The translations under genes were made by a program, and so were the position numbers. DNA of 64,000 nucleotides from assembly GCF_904849725.1 (NCBI RefSeq), contig NC_058523.1, positions 172,962,689-173,026,688 of the forward strand. Reading direction: 5' to 3'. Below, piece by piece: positions 12,001-22,384 of this stretch; position 1 is the stretch's first letter, and every line of letters begins with the position of its first letter. Source of the stretch: Hordeum vulgare subsp. vulgare. Its lineage: Eukaryota > Streptophyta > Magnoliopsida > Poales > Poaceae. The notes below the pieces were generated by a model. The model saw only the letters and a list, made by a program, of their open reading frames with translations. It was not told where the DNA came from and did not search any database.

Positions 12001-15000
12001 CAAGAATGCCTTCTTGGAGCTAATTATGTCATTTCAAGGATAATTAGCTAAGTATAGGTCATTTTTTATTAAATAGGTCATTTTGGAGCTAACTAAGCTA
12101 ATTCTTTCATTTAGATGGATAATTAGCCAATTTAGCCTTTCTTGGATGAGTCTAAGCTACGTAGAAGAAGAAAAAGAGAAGAAGAAGTAAAAGAAGGAGG
12201 AGGAGGAGGAGGAGGAGGAGAAGGAGAAGGAAGAGGAGAAGAAGAAGAAAAGAAGAAGGAGAAGGAGAAGGAGGAAGAAAGAGGAAGAAGAAGGAGAAGG
12301 AGGAGCTCCTTCTCCTTCTCCTCCTTCTTCTCCTTCTTCTTATCCTCCTCCCTCTGCTTCTTCTTCTTCTCCTCATCTTCTTCTTCCTTCCTTTCATTTT
12401 TCCTCTTTCTTCTCGTCTTGTCCCCTTCTTCGGGCTAAATTGGCTAAGAATGCCTTTTTGGAGCTAATTATGTCATTTCAAGGATAATTTGCTAAGTATA
12501 GGTCATTTTTTCTTAAATAGGTCATTTTGGAGCTAACTAAGCTAATTCTGTCATTTAGATGGATAATTAGCCAATTTAGCCTTTCTTGGATGAGTCTAAG
12601 CTACATAGAAGAAGAGAAAGAGAAGAAGAAGTAAACGAAGGAGGAGGAGGAGGAGAAGGAGAAGGAAGAGGAGAAGAAGAAGAAAAGAAGAAGGAGAAGG
12701 AGAACGAGGAAGAAGGAGGTAGAAGAATGAGAAGGAGGAGCTCCTTCTCCTTCTTGTCCTACTTCTCCTTCTTCTTATCCTCCTCCCTCTCCTTCTTCTT
12801 CTTCTCCTCTTCTTCTTCTTCCTTCCTTTCATTTTTCCTCTTTCTTCTCCTCTTGTCCCCTTCTTCGTGCTAAATTGGCTAAGAATGCCTTTTTGGAGCT
12901 AATTACGTCATTTCGAGGATAATTAGCTAAGTATAGGTCATTTTATATTAAATAGGTCATTTTGGAGCTAACTAAGATAATTCTGCCATTTAGATGGATA
13001 ATTAGCCGATTTATCCTTTCTTGGATGAGTCTAAGCTATGTAGAAGAAGAGAAAGAGAAGAAGAAGTAAAAAAAGGAGGAGGAGGATGAGGAGGAGGAGG
13101 AGAAGGAGAAGGAAGATTAGAAGAAGAAGAAAAGAAGAAGGAGAAGGAGAAGGAGGAAGAAGGAGGAAGAAGAAGGAGAAGGAGGAGCTCCTTCTCCTTC
13201 TTCTCCTCCTTCTTGTCCTTCTTCTTATCCTCCTCCCTCTCCTTCTTCTTCTTTTCCTCTTCTTCTTCTTCCTTCCTTTCATTTTTCCTCTTTCTTCTCG
13301 TCTTGTCCTCTTCTTCGGGCTAAATTGGCTAAGAATGCCTTTTTGGAGCTAATTATGTCATTTCAAGGATAATTAGCTAAGTATAGGTAATTTTTTATTA
13401 AATAGGTCATTTTGGAGCTAACTAAGCTAATTCTGTCATTTAGATGGATAATTAGCCAATTTAGCCTTTCTTGGATGAGTCTAAGCTACGTAGAAGAAGA
13501 GAAAGAGAAGAAGAAGTAAAAGAAGGAGGAGGAGGAGGAGAAGGAGAAGGAAGAGGAGAAGAAGAAGAAAAGAAGAAGGAGAAGGAGAAGGAGGAAGAAG
13601 GAGGAAGAAGAAGGAGAAGGAGGAGCTCCTTCTCCTTCTCCTCCTTCTTCTCCTTCTTCTTATCCTCCTCCCTCTCCTTCTTCTTCTTCTCCTCTTCTTC
13701 TTCTTCCTTCCTTTCATTTTTCCTCTTTCTTCTCGTCTTGTCCCCTTCTTCGGGCTAAATTGGGTAAGAATGCCTTTTTGGAGCTAATTATGTCATTTCA
13801 AGGATAATTAGCTAAGTATATGTCATTTTTTATTAAATAGGTCATTTTGGAGCTAACTAAGCTAATTCTGTCATTTAGATGGATAATTAGCCAATTTAGC
13901 CTTTCTTGGATGAGTCTAAGCTACGTAGCAGAAGACAAAGAGAAGAAGAAGTAAAAGAAGGAGGAGGAGGAGGAGGAGGAGGAGAAGGAGAAGGAAGAGG
14001 AGAAGAAGAAGAAAAGAAGAAGGAGAAGGAGAAGGAGGAAGAAAGAGGAATAAGAAGGAGAAGGAGGAGCTCCTTCTCCTTCTCCTCCTTCTTCTCCTTC
14101 TTCTTATCCTCCTCCCTCTGCTTCTTCTTCTTCTCCTCTTCTTCTTCTTCCTTCCTTTCATTTTTCCTCTTTCTTCTCGTCTTGTCCCCTTCTTCGGGCT
14201 AAATTGGCTAAGAATGCCTTTTTGGAGCTAATTATGTCATTTCAAGGATAATTAGCTAAGTATAGGTCATTTTTTATTAAATAGGTCATTTTGGAGCTAA
14301 CTAAGCTAATTCTGTCATTTAGATGGATAATTAGCCAATTTAGCCTTTCTTGGATGAGTCTAAGCTACATAGAAGAAGAGAAAGAGAAGAAGAAGTAAAA
14401 GAAGGAGGAGGAGGAGAAGGAGAAGGAAGAGGAGAAGAAGAAGAAAAGAAGAAGGAGAAGGAGAACGAGGAAGAAGGAGGTAGAAGAATGAGAAGGAGGA
14501 GCTCCTTCTCCTTCTCGTCCTTCTTCTCCTTCTTCTTCTCCTCCTCGCTCTCCTTCTTCTTCTTCTCCTCTTCTTCTTCTTCCTTCCTTTCATTTTTCCT
14601 CTTTCTGCTCGTCTTGTCCCCTTCTTCGGGCTAAATTGGCTAAGAATGCCTTTTTGGAGCTAATTATGTCATTTCAAGGATAATTAGCTAAGTATATGTT
14701 ATTTTTTACTAAATAGGTCATTATGGAGCTAACTAAGCTAATTCTGTCATTTAGATGGATAATTAGCCAATTTAGCCTTTCTTGGATGAGTCTATGCTAC
14801 GTAGAAGAAGACAAAGAGAAGAAGAAGTAAAAGAAGGAGGAGGAGGAGGAGGAGAAGAAGAAGAAAAGAAGAAGGAGAAGGAAGAAGTAGGAAGAAGGAG
14901 GAAGAAGAAGGAGAAGGAGGAGCTCCTTCTCCTTCTTCTCCTCCTTCTCCTTCTTCTTATCCTCCTCCCTCTCCTTCTTCTTCTTCTCCTCTTCTTCTTC

Positions 15001-15204
15001 TTCCTTCCTTTCATTTTTCCTCTTTCTTCTCCTCTTGTCCCCTTCTTCGTGCTAAATTGGCTAAGAATGCCTTTTTGGAGCTAATTATGTCATTTCGAGG
15101 ATAATTAGCTAAGTATAGGTCATTTTATATTAAATAGGTCATTTTGGAGCTAACTAAGATAATTCTGCCATTTAGATGGATAATTAGCCAATTTATCCTT
15201 TCTT
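9067..15204. repeat. Second higher-order repeat, 14 of 15 monomers (6,138 bp)
   Basis: This copy follows the monomer order of 2,488-9,066 with scattered single-base changes and gains or losses of GGA triplets (for example 453 rather than 450 bp at the 7th monomer). The 15th monomer is missing. The monomer that follows, at 15205, instead resembles monomer 9 (6438 and 13023), which marks a register jump. Confidence 0.85.
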
Positions 15205-18200
15205 GGATGAGTCTAAGCTATGTAGAAGAAGAGAAAGAGAACAAGAAGTAAAAAAAGGAGGAGGAGGATGAGGAGGAGGAGGAGAAGGAGAAGGAAGATT
15301 AGAAGAAGAAGAAAAGAAGAAGGAGAAGGAGAAGGAGGAAGAAGGAGGAAGAAGAAGGAGAAGGAGGAGCTCCTTCTCCTTCTTCTCCTCCTTCTTGTCC
15401 TTCTTCTTATCCTCCTCCCTCTTTTCCTCTTCTTCTTCTTCCTTCCTTTCATTTTTCCTCTTTCTTCTCGTCTTGTCCTCTTCTTCGGGCTAAATTGGCT
15501 AAGAATGCCTTTTTGGAGCTAATTATGTCATTTCAAGGATAATTAGCTAAGTATAGGTAATTTTTTATTAAATAGGTCATTTTGGAGCTAACTAAGCTAA
15601 TTCTGTCATTTAGATGGATAATTAGCCAATTTAGCCTTTCTTGGATGAGTCTAAGCTACGTAGAAGAAGAGAAAGAGAAGAAGAAGTAAAAGAAGGAGGA
15701 GGAGGAGGAGAAGGAGAAGGAAGAGGAGAAGAAGAAAAGAAGAAGGAGAAGGAGAAGGAGGAAGAAGGAGGAAGAAGAAGGAGAAGGAGGAGCTCCTTCT
15801 CCTTCTCCTCCTTCTTCTCCTTCTTCTTATCCTCCTCCCTCTCCTTCTTCTTCTTCTCCTCTTCATCTTCTTCCTTCCTTTCATTTTTCCTCTTTCTTCT
15901 CGTCTTGTCCCCTTCTTCGGGCGAAATTGGGTAAGAATGCCTTTTTGGAGCTAATTATGTCATTTCAAGGATAATTAGCTAAGTATATGTCATTTTTTAT
16001 TAAATAGGTCATTTTGGAGCTAACTAAGCTAATTCTGTCATTTAGATGGATAATTACCCAATTTAGCCTTTCTTGGATGAGTCTAAGCTACGTAGCAGAA
16101 GACAAAGAGAAGAAGAAGTAAAAGAAGGAGGAGGAGGAGGAGGAGAAGGAGAAAGAATTGGAGAAGAAGAAGAAAAGAAGAAGGAGAAGGAAGAAGTAGG
16201 AAGAAGGAGGAAGAAGAAGGAGAAGAAGGAGCTCCTTCTCCTTCTTCTCCTCCTTCTCCTTCTTCTTATCCTCCTCCCTCTCCTTCTTCTTCTTCTCCTC
16301 TTCTTCTTCTTCCTTCCTTTCATTTTTCCTCTTTCTTCTCCTCTTGTCCCCTTCTTCGGGCTAAATTGGCTAAGAATGCCTTTTGGGAGCTAATTCTGTC
16401 ATTTCGAGGATAATTAGCTAATTATAGGTCATTTTTTATAAAATAGGTCATTTTGGAGATAACTAAGCTAATTTTGTCATTTAGATGGATAATTAGCCAA
16501 TTTAGCCTTTCTTGGATGAGTCTAAGCTACGTAGAAGAAGACAAAGAGAAGAAGAAGTAAAAGAAGGAGGAGGAGGAGGAGGAGGAGGAAGAGAAGGAGA
16601 AGGAAGAGGAGAAGAACAAGAAAAGAAGAAGGAGAAGGAGAAGGAGGAAGAAGGAGGAACAAGAAGGAGAAGGAGGAGCTCCTTCTCCTTCTTCTCCTCC
16701 CTCTTCTCCTTCTTCTTATCCTCCTCCCTCTCCTTCTTCTTCTCCTCCTCTTCTTCTCCTCTTCTTCTTCTTCCTTCCTTTCATTTTTCCTCTTTCTTCT
16801 CGTCTTGTCCCCTTGTTCGGGCTAAATTGGCTAAAAATGCCTTTTTGGAGCTAATTATGTCATTTCGAGGATAATTAGCTAAGTATAGGTCATTTGTTAC
16901 TAAATAGGTCATTTTGGAGCTAACTAAGCTAATTATGTCATTTAGATGGATAATTAGCCAATTTAGCCTTTCTTGGATGAGTATAAGCTAAGTAGAAGAA
17001 CAGAAAGAGAAGAAGAAGTAAAAGAAGGAGGAGGAAGGACAAGGAGAAGGAAGAGGAGAAGAAGAAGAAAAGAAGAAGGAGAAGGAAGAAGTAGGAAGAA
17101 GGAGGAACAAGAAGGAGAAGGAGGAGCTCCTTCTCCTGCTTCTCCTTCTTTTATCCTCCTCCCTCTCCTTCTTCTTCTTCTCCTCTTCTTCTTCTTCCTT
17201 CCTTTCATTTTCCTCTTTCTTCTCCTCTTGTCCCCTTCTTCGGGCTAAATTGGCTAAGAATGCCTTTTTGGAGCTAATTATGTCATTCCGAGGATAATTA
17301 GCTAAGTATAGGTCATTTTTTATTAAATAGGTCATTTTGGAGCTAACTAAGCTAATTCTGTCATTTAGATGGATAATTAGCCAATTTAGCCTTTCTTGGA
17401 TGAGTCTAAGCTACGTAGAAGAAGAGAAAGAGAAGAAGTAAAAGAAGGAGGAGGAGGAGGAGGAGAAGGAGAAGGAGAAGGAAGAGGAGAATAAGAAAAA
17501 AAGAAGAAGCAGAAGGAAAAGGAGGAAGAAGGAGGAAGAAGGAGAAGGAGGAGCTCCTTCTCCCTCTTCTCCTCCTTCTTCTTCTTCTTCTTATCCTCCT
17601 CCCTCTCCTTCTTCTTCTTCTCCTCTTCTTCTTCTTCCTTCCTTTCATTCTTCCTCTTTCTTCTCGTCTTGTCCCCTTCTTCGGGGCTAAATTGTCTAAG
17701 AATACCTTTTTGGAGCTAATTATGTCATTTCCAGGATAATTAGCTAAGTATAGGTCATTTTTTATTAAATAGGTCATGTTGGAGCTAACTAAGCTAATTA
17801 TGTCATTTAGATGGATAATTAGCCAATTTAGCCTTTCTTGGATGAGTATAAGCTACATAGAAGAAGAGAAAGAGAAGAAGAAGTAAAATAAGGAGGAGGA
17901 GGAGGAAGGAGAAGGAGAAGGAAGAGGAGAAGAAGAAGAAAAGAAGAAGGAGAAGGAAGAAGTAGGAAGAAGGAGGAACAAGAAGGAGAAGGAGGAGCTC
18001 CTTCTCCTCCTTCTCCTTCTTCTTATCCTCCTCCCTCTCCTTCTTCTTCTTCTCCTCTTCTTCTTCTTCCTTCCTTTCATTTTTCCTCTTTCTTCTCCTC
18101 TTGTCCCCTTCTTCGGGCTAAATTGGCTAAGAATGCCTTTTGGGAGCTAATTCTGTTATTTCGAGGATAATTAGCTAATTATAGGTCATTTTTTATTAAA

Positions 18201-18695
18201 TAGGTCATTTTGGAGATAACTAAGCTAATTTTGTCATTTAGATGGATAATTAGCCAATTTAGCCTTTCTTGGATGAGTCTAAGCTACGTAGAAGAAGACA
18301 AAGAGAAGAAGAAGTAAAAGAAGGAGGAGGAGGAGGAGGAGGAGGAAGAGAAGGAGAAGGAAGAGGAGAAGAAGAAGAAAAGAAGAAGTAGAAGGAGAAG
18401 GAGGAAGAAGGAGCAACAAGAAGGAGAATGAGGAGCTCCTTCTCCTTCTTCTCCTCCTTCTTCTCCTTCCTCTTATCCTCCTCCCTCTCCTTCTTCTACT
18501 TCTCCTCTTCTTCTTCTTCCTTCCTTTCATTTTTCCTCTTTCTTCTCGTCTTGTCCCCTTCTTCGGGCTAAATTGGCTAAGAATACCTTTTTGGAGCTAA
18601 TTATGTCATTTCGAGGATAATTAGCTAAGTATAGGTCATTTTTTATTAAATATGTCATTTTGGAGCTAACTAAGCTAATTATGTCATCTAGCTAT
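15205..18695. repeat. Right edge of the array with jumbled and degenerate monomers
   Basis: The monomers at 15205, 15643 and 16075 resemble monomers 9, 10 and 11 of the higher-order repeat. Those at 16514, 16975, 17398, 17847 and 18271 carry more private changes: shortened pyrimidine tracts, interruptions such as AATAAG and ACAAG in the purine tract, and TTTTGGGAG for TTTTTGGAG in the linker. Loss of homogeneity at the border is the usual behaviour of satellite edges. Confidence 0.8.
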
Positions 18696-19053
18696 CTTTT
18701 ATTAAAACACTAGAAATAACATATCTAAGCACGGTGGCTCTGGCTTGTTTAACCTGGAGAAGGCTGCCCTCGAGAAGGCTCGACTGTAGAAGGGTCGTGC
18801 GATGCGTTTCGGGACATATTCTGCACCAAACATCGTTTGCAATGTGCAGTTAGCATGAGGACACTCTTAAGATCACTCCACTGAAATGAAACTCACCGTC
18901 CCCGCCACGTTAATGACTAGCATCGGTGGAGGGACTTGGCCTTTCTTCTCGTACATAGACTGTACATTTGGTTTCGACAAGACAAACTTTTTATTCATTA
19001 ATGAAACGGACATCCAAATGCAAGATTTGAAATAACATGAAGAAGAAACTTAC

Positions 19054-19206
19054 CACGAAGAGCTCGTATATGGCCCTGGTAGATGCATCATTCTCTGCCC
19101 TCTCCGCCTCCACCAATGCAGTCGTCCTCTCCTCCAGCTCCCTAATTTCCTTATCCTTCTCCGCCATAGCCGCCTGCATTGCCTCTCTCTCTTTCTGAAT
19201 AGCAGC
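19054..19206 (-). pseudogene. Coiled-coil exon of the CACTA-associated gene, frameshifted
   Basis: The stretch is bounded by a plausible acceptor (TTGTAG before 19206) and a strong donor (GTGGTAAGT after 19054). It encodes EKDKEIRELEERTTALVEAE, a heptad-like charged helix, followed by ENDASTRAIYELFV. The frame from the acceptor (AAIQKER) loses register just before MQAAMAEKDKE, apparently by loss of two bases in a GAGAGAG run. I infer it is the second exon of the gene that begins at 19549. Its function in the element is not known to me. Confidence 0.6.
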
Positions 19207-19231
19207 CTACAACACAACTCATTGTTAGCAA

Positions 19232-19549
19232 GTCTTGCACCATGTCTTCAATCCCGGTACCATGCTCGTCGGTGCGACGACGAATCACCTCAGCTCTGGC
19301 ACGTTGGTCAGACTCACCATGAAAAGTCCACACCGTATAATTAGGCGTAAAACCCCACTTTTGCAGGTGTTTACCCATTTCAAACTCTGTCTGCTTTTTC
19401 TAGTTGTCGCAGTTGGGACAGGGGCACCATGTTTTATGCTGGCCATTTGCAAATGCGGCTCTCACAAACCCCCTGGTTTTTGTTAACCATTCATGGGTCA
19501 TGTCTTTCTGACTAGGGTGACCAGTGTACATCCAAGCACGATCACTCAT
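19232..19549 (-). pseudogene. CACTA transposase-associated domain exon, with premature stop
   Basis: Reading down from the ATG at 19549, the frame gives WMYTGHPSQKDMTHEWL near residues 6-22 and the cysteine cluster CPCPNC at residues 42-47, then an in-frame TAG at codon 50 (19400-19402). Beyond the stop the same frame continues with MGKHLQKWGF and YTVWTFHGESDQRARAE and ends near 19232. This pattern matches the plant transposase-associated domain (Pfam PF13963) found at the N terminus of CACTA proteins. The stop disables it unless read through. The next exon lies to the left on the same strand, as expected for a minus-strand gene. Confidence 0.75.
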
Positions 19550-19685
19550 GTTGCCTAGCTACCTATGGGGGCACAATAAATAAATATATAATTCATCATC
19601 TATATTCATACGCTAAGCAAGTTTGTCAGTTTTATTACGTCCATGCAACCTACACGCTAATAGGTAAAGATAGGTCCTAATCCCA

Positions 19686-19903
19686 CCCGAGTAAGTGTAG
19701 ACTGGGTTCGTTTTCCCATGCTCTGCTCGAGATGCGACGCAGAATTTCGGCAACACCTCCCCGTTGTTCTCCTGATACACGTCTCGGCAATAAGCAGAGA
19801 GGATGTGTACCCGGAGAACAACAGGGGAGGCACTGACGAAATTCCGCATCGGATCCGGAGCATAGCATACGGGAAAACAAACCCAATGTACACATACTCG
19901 GGC
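19686..19903. repeat. Imperfect inverted repeat, arms about 105 bp
   Basis: The arm 19686-19790 (CCCGAGTAAGTGTAG ... GTTGTTCTCC) matches the reverse complement of about 19794-19903 (GGAGAACAACAGGGGAGG ... ACATACTCGGG), with scattered mismatches and a loop of only a few bases. Both arms have coding-like content in the minus-strand direction (for example PKFCVASRAEHGKTNPVYTY), so the structure looks like an exon duplicated head to head within the CACTA element. Confidence 0.75.
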
Positions 19904-20265
19904 TGTCCATGGATAATGTTGGGCAATTCAAAAGGATGGCGGTTATAAATATGCAAAGAAATGCATATTTATAGATGTGGCCCTTTTGAACGGGAGACGC
20001 ATACTGGTCACGCATACTCATTATTGAAGAAACCTATAGCTAGCAAATTTCATCGGCACGAAGACCGGGACAGAGCAAATTAAGGAGGTAGGAGGAGAAG
20101 TCATTTGTGCTCACCAACACACGCAAGGGCGGAGCACGTCCAATGCACGTGGAGGTCGTCGAACAACTGCACATTGAAATTCACCCGATCGACACAAATA
20201 CGATGTTTTTAGAATTAACATAATCGGAAAATATGTGACCTAACTCATAATTTACAAAATTATGA

Positions 20266-20737
20266 CCCCGTCGGTAGGGGGTCGGGGTCGCGGGTAGGGG
20301 GTCGGGGGTCGAGGGTCAGTGGCATCGGGGGCCGGGGGTCGGGGGTAGGGGGTCGAGGGTCGGGGGTCTGGGGTCGGGAGTCGGGGGTTGGAGGTCGGGG
20401 GTCGGGGGTCACTGGTGTCGGGCGTCGGGAGTTGGGGGTCGGGGTTCAGTGGTGTCGGGCATCGGGGGTCGGGGTTCGGGAATCGGGTGTCAGTGGCATC
20501 GGCGGTCGGGGGTCGAGGGTTGAGGGTTGGTGGCGTCAGGCGTCGAGGGTTGGTGGCGTCGGGCGTCGAGGGTCGAGAGTCGGGTGTCGGGGGTCAGTGG
20601 TGTCGGGTGTCGGGGGTCGGGAGTCGGGTGTCTGTGGCGTCGGGGGTCGGGGGTCGAGCGTCAGGGGTTGGTGGCATCGGGCCTTGGGGGTTGGTGGCGT
20701 CGGGCGTCGGGGGTCGTGGGCGGGGGGTCGGGGTCCT
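20266..20737 (+). repeat. G-rich minisatellite, GGGGGTCG-type units
   Basis: About 470 bp are built from variants of GGGGGTCG and GTGGCGTCGGGCGTC with runs of three to six Gs every few bases on the plus strand. Long open frames rich in G, V, S and R on this strand arise from the repeat and are not evidence of a gene. Repeated G runs at this spacing could form G-quadruplexes on the plus strand. Confidence 0.9.
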
Positions 20738-21884
20738 TTTCTTTCTTCTTCTCCTCTCTCCTCTTTTTCTTCTTCTTCTTGTATATCCCTTGTGACCTCA
20801 CTCGGCCTCCATAACTCTAACTTTCTATTAACCCCCGTTACTAGAAATGGAAACTATCTAGAATCTAGTGTTTTTTTAGATTTTTGCTTTCCTCCTTGAA
20901 AGAAGAGACCACCATTGCAAAAGCACAAAGAAGCAACCGATGCATATATCTCGGGATAAATTTCATTTCTTATATGTGCCACCGTAACTGTCCGTTCCTT
21001 GCGTTGCCCCCCTTGTGCCTCCCTTAACCAGGCCCGTGGATTGCTTTACATATGACTGGACACAAAAGACCCAAATTCTAGGAAATATAAAAGGAGATCA
21101 GCTCACTATTATGGAAGCAAAGAGGCCAGCCTAGTACACCATACGAATAGTTATCCCTAAAAAAATAGTTCAGATCTCATCCAAGTACTTCGTTTCCAAC
21201 CTGCTCCTGCGATCGTGTTCAAAACCTGCTGCTGCGATCGAACCTGTCACCGTGGCCAATTGCTCGATGGTGATCTATTGTATTTCTTTGCCGAGAAGTA
21301 AGGGGGCACAAAGGCGCCATCATGTCGATCCATCGGCACATTTTGGCTGGCCGGCTGGACCAATGAGCGACCAAACGAAGGGAAAAAGGATAGATCGATT
21401 TTAGCATTAGATTAGTTTGTGTGTTTCAAACCACATGTTTTTGCAGTTATCTCTAGAACCAGTTCCCTTTTTTCGAGTAAATCATTAGATTAGTTTGTGC
21501 CTTCCAAACCATAACAGTGTAATGGTAGAACTATACATCAACAATTAGCTTGAAAATTACTGATCTTTGATAGTAATACTTTGAAATAAAATTTTCACAT
21601 TAATATGGAATGTAATCTTTATTTTGTTTACTAAAGAATGACAAAATAAAAACTAGGTAGGGGGCTGTTTGGATCAAAGCACATAAGCATTCAACAACAA
21701 AAATCGGGGTTGACCAGATGATATATAGCCTTTGTTTTGGTTAAGATAAAATTATTTAGCTCATCCTAACCCCATCTGCTATTCGTCTATAGCTATCTAG
21801 AGTCAGGTACAAGGAAACTTCATCGTCAGATGCACTGAAATGAAAAAAAGAAAGGAAAAAATTGAACTCACCAGGGAAGTTGCC
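20738..21884. other. Unassigned CACTA interior or inserted DNA
   Basis: A pyrimidine-rich stretch (20,738-20,785) is followed by unremarkable mixed sequence. I find no domain, no tandem repeat and no clear element ends. The words GGGGCTGTTTGG near 21,662 resemble the start of some small grass DNA transposons, but no matching inverted end is visible. Confidence 0.5.
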
Positions 21885-22290
21885 TCGGGAGGGGTGTGGC
21901 CGCGGGGAGGGGGTGGACGCAGGGAGGGGTGTGGCCGCCGGGAGGGTTGTGGCCGCGGGGAGGGGGTGGCCGAAGGGAGGGGTCGCCGGGAGTGGTGTGG
22001 CCGCGGGAGGGGGTGTGGCCACGGGGAGGGGTGGCCGCGGGGAGGGGCCGGGGTGGCCGTGGGGAGGGGGTCGCCGCGGGGAGGGGAGCGCCGTTGGAGG
22101 GGGTCGCCGGTGGGAGCGAGGCGGTGCGGCGGCGAGCGCCGCAAGGAGGGGTCGCCGCGGGGAGGGGTATGGCCGCGGGGAGGGGGTGGCCGTGGGGAGG
22201 GGCTGGGGTGGCCGCTGGGAGGGGGTCGCCGCGGGGAGGGGAGCGTTGCGGGGAGGGGGTCGCCGGTGGGAGCGAGGCAGTGCGGCGGCG
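21885..22290 (+). repeat. G-rich minisatellite, GGGGAGGGGGTGGCCGC-type units
   Basis: Roughly 400 bp consist of variants of GGGGAGGGGGTGGCCGC and GGGAGGGGTGTGGCCGC. A longer segment containing GGTGGGAGCGAGGC and GTGCGGCGGCG occurs twice (about 22,110 and 22,265), so the block also carries a higher-level duplication of about 150 bp. It lies just inside the CACTA end, upstream of the minus-strand coding exons, where a promoter or leader would be expected. Confidence 0.9.
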
Positions 22291-22384
22291 GGGGCGAGTG
22301 ACAGTGAGCGCGAGGGGGAGAGAGACAGTATTGTGGGGGGGACAGAGAGAGACAGTGAGCGCGAGGGGGAGAAGACGTTCGTTA
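22291..22384. repeat. Short direct repeat beside the CACTA subterminal zone
   Basis: GACAGTGAGCGCGAGGGGGA occurs at about 22,301 and again at about 22,350, separated by AGAGACAGTATTGTGGGGGG. It is a local duplication between the minisatellite and the CACTA end. Confidence 0.75.

Larger units (their letters stand above)
1..18695. repeat. Satellite-like tandem array of about 42 foldback monomers (about 440 bp each)
   Basis: The motif GGATGAGTC recurs about every 402-461 bp, at 338, 776, 1211, 1618, 2068, 2488, and so on to 18271. Each monomer has four parts in order: a purine-only tract of GAA/GGA/GAG triplets, a GAGCTC centre, a pyrimidine-only tract of CTT/TCC triplets, and an AT-rich linker. 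Length changes come mostly from the number of GGA triplets after GTAAAAGAAGGAGG. The array runs off the left edge of the window and stops abruptly at about 18,695, inside the linker sequence. The open frames on both strands are a by-product of stop-free purine and pyrimidine triplets and are not genes. I do not recognise the satellite family. Confidence 0.97.

Noticed and set aside
301..18530. Dozens of open frames of 60-123 codons on both strands, rich in R/K/E/G or S/F/L
   Set aside because: They follow from purine-only and pyrimidine-only triplet tracts that cannot contain stops. They recur with the array period on both strands and have no domain.
1..18695. CRISPR-like array
   Set aside because: Repeat and linker are both conserved between units, monomers are about 440 bp, and the context is a plant nuclear genome.
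18708..18720. CACTAGAAATAAC as the left end of the CACTA element
   Set aside because: It agrees with the right end only over CACTA plus a few bases, has no TTTGCCGTC subterminal repeats beside it, and its flank (AAA) does not match CTT at 22,703.
20388..20899. Open frames of 95-155 codons rich in G, V, S and R
   Set aside because: They are translations of the GGGGGTCG minisatellite in several frames at once, with no domain or codon bias.
21655..21735. GGGGCTGTTTGG as the start of a small DNA transposon
   Set aside because: No matching inverted end or target duplication was found nearby.
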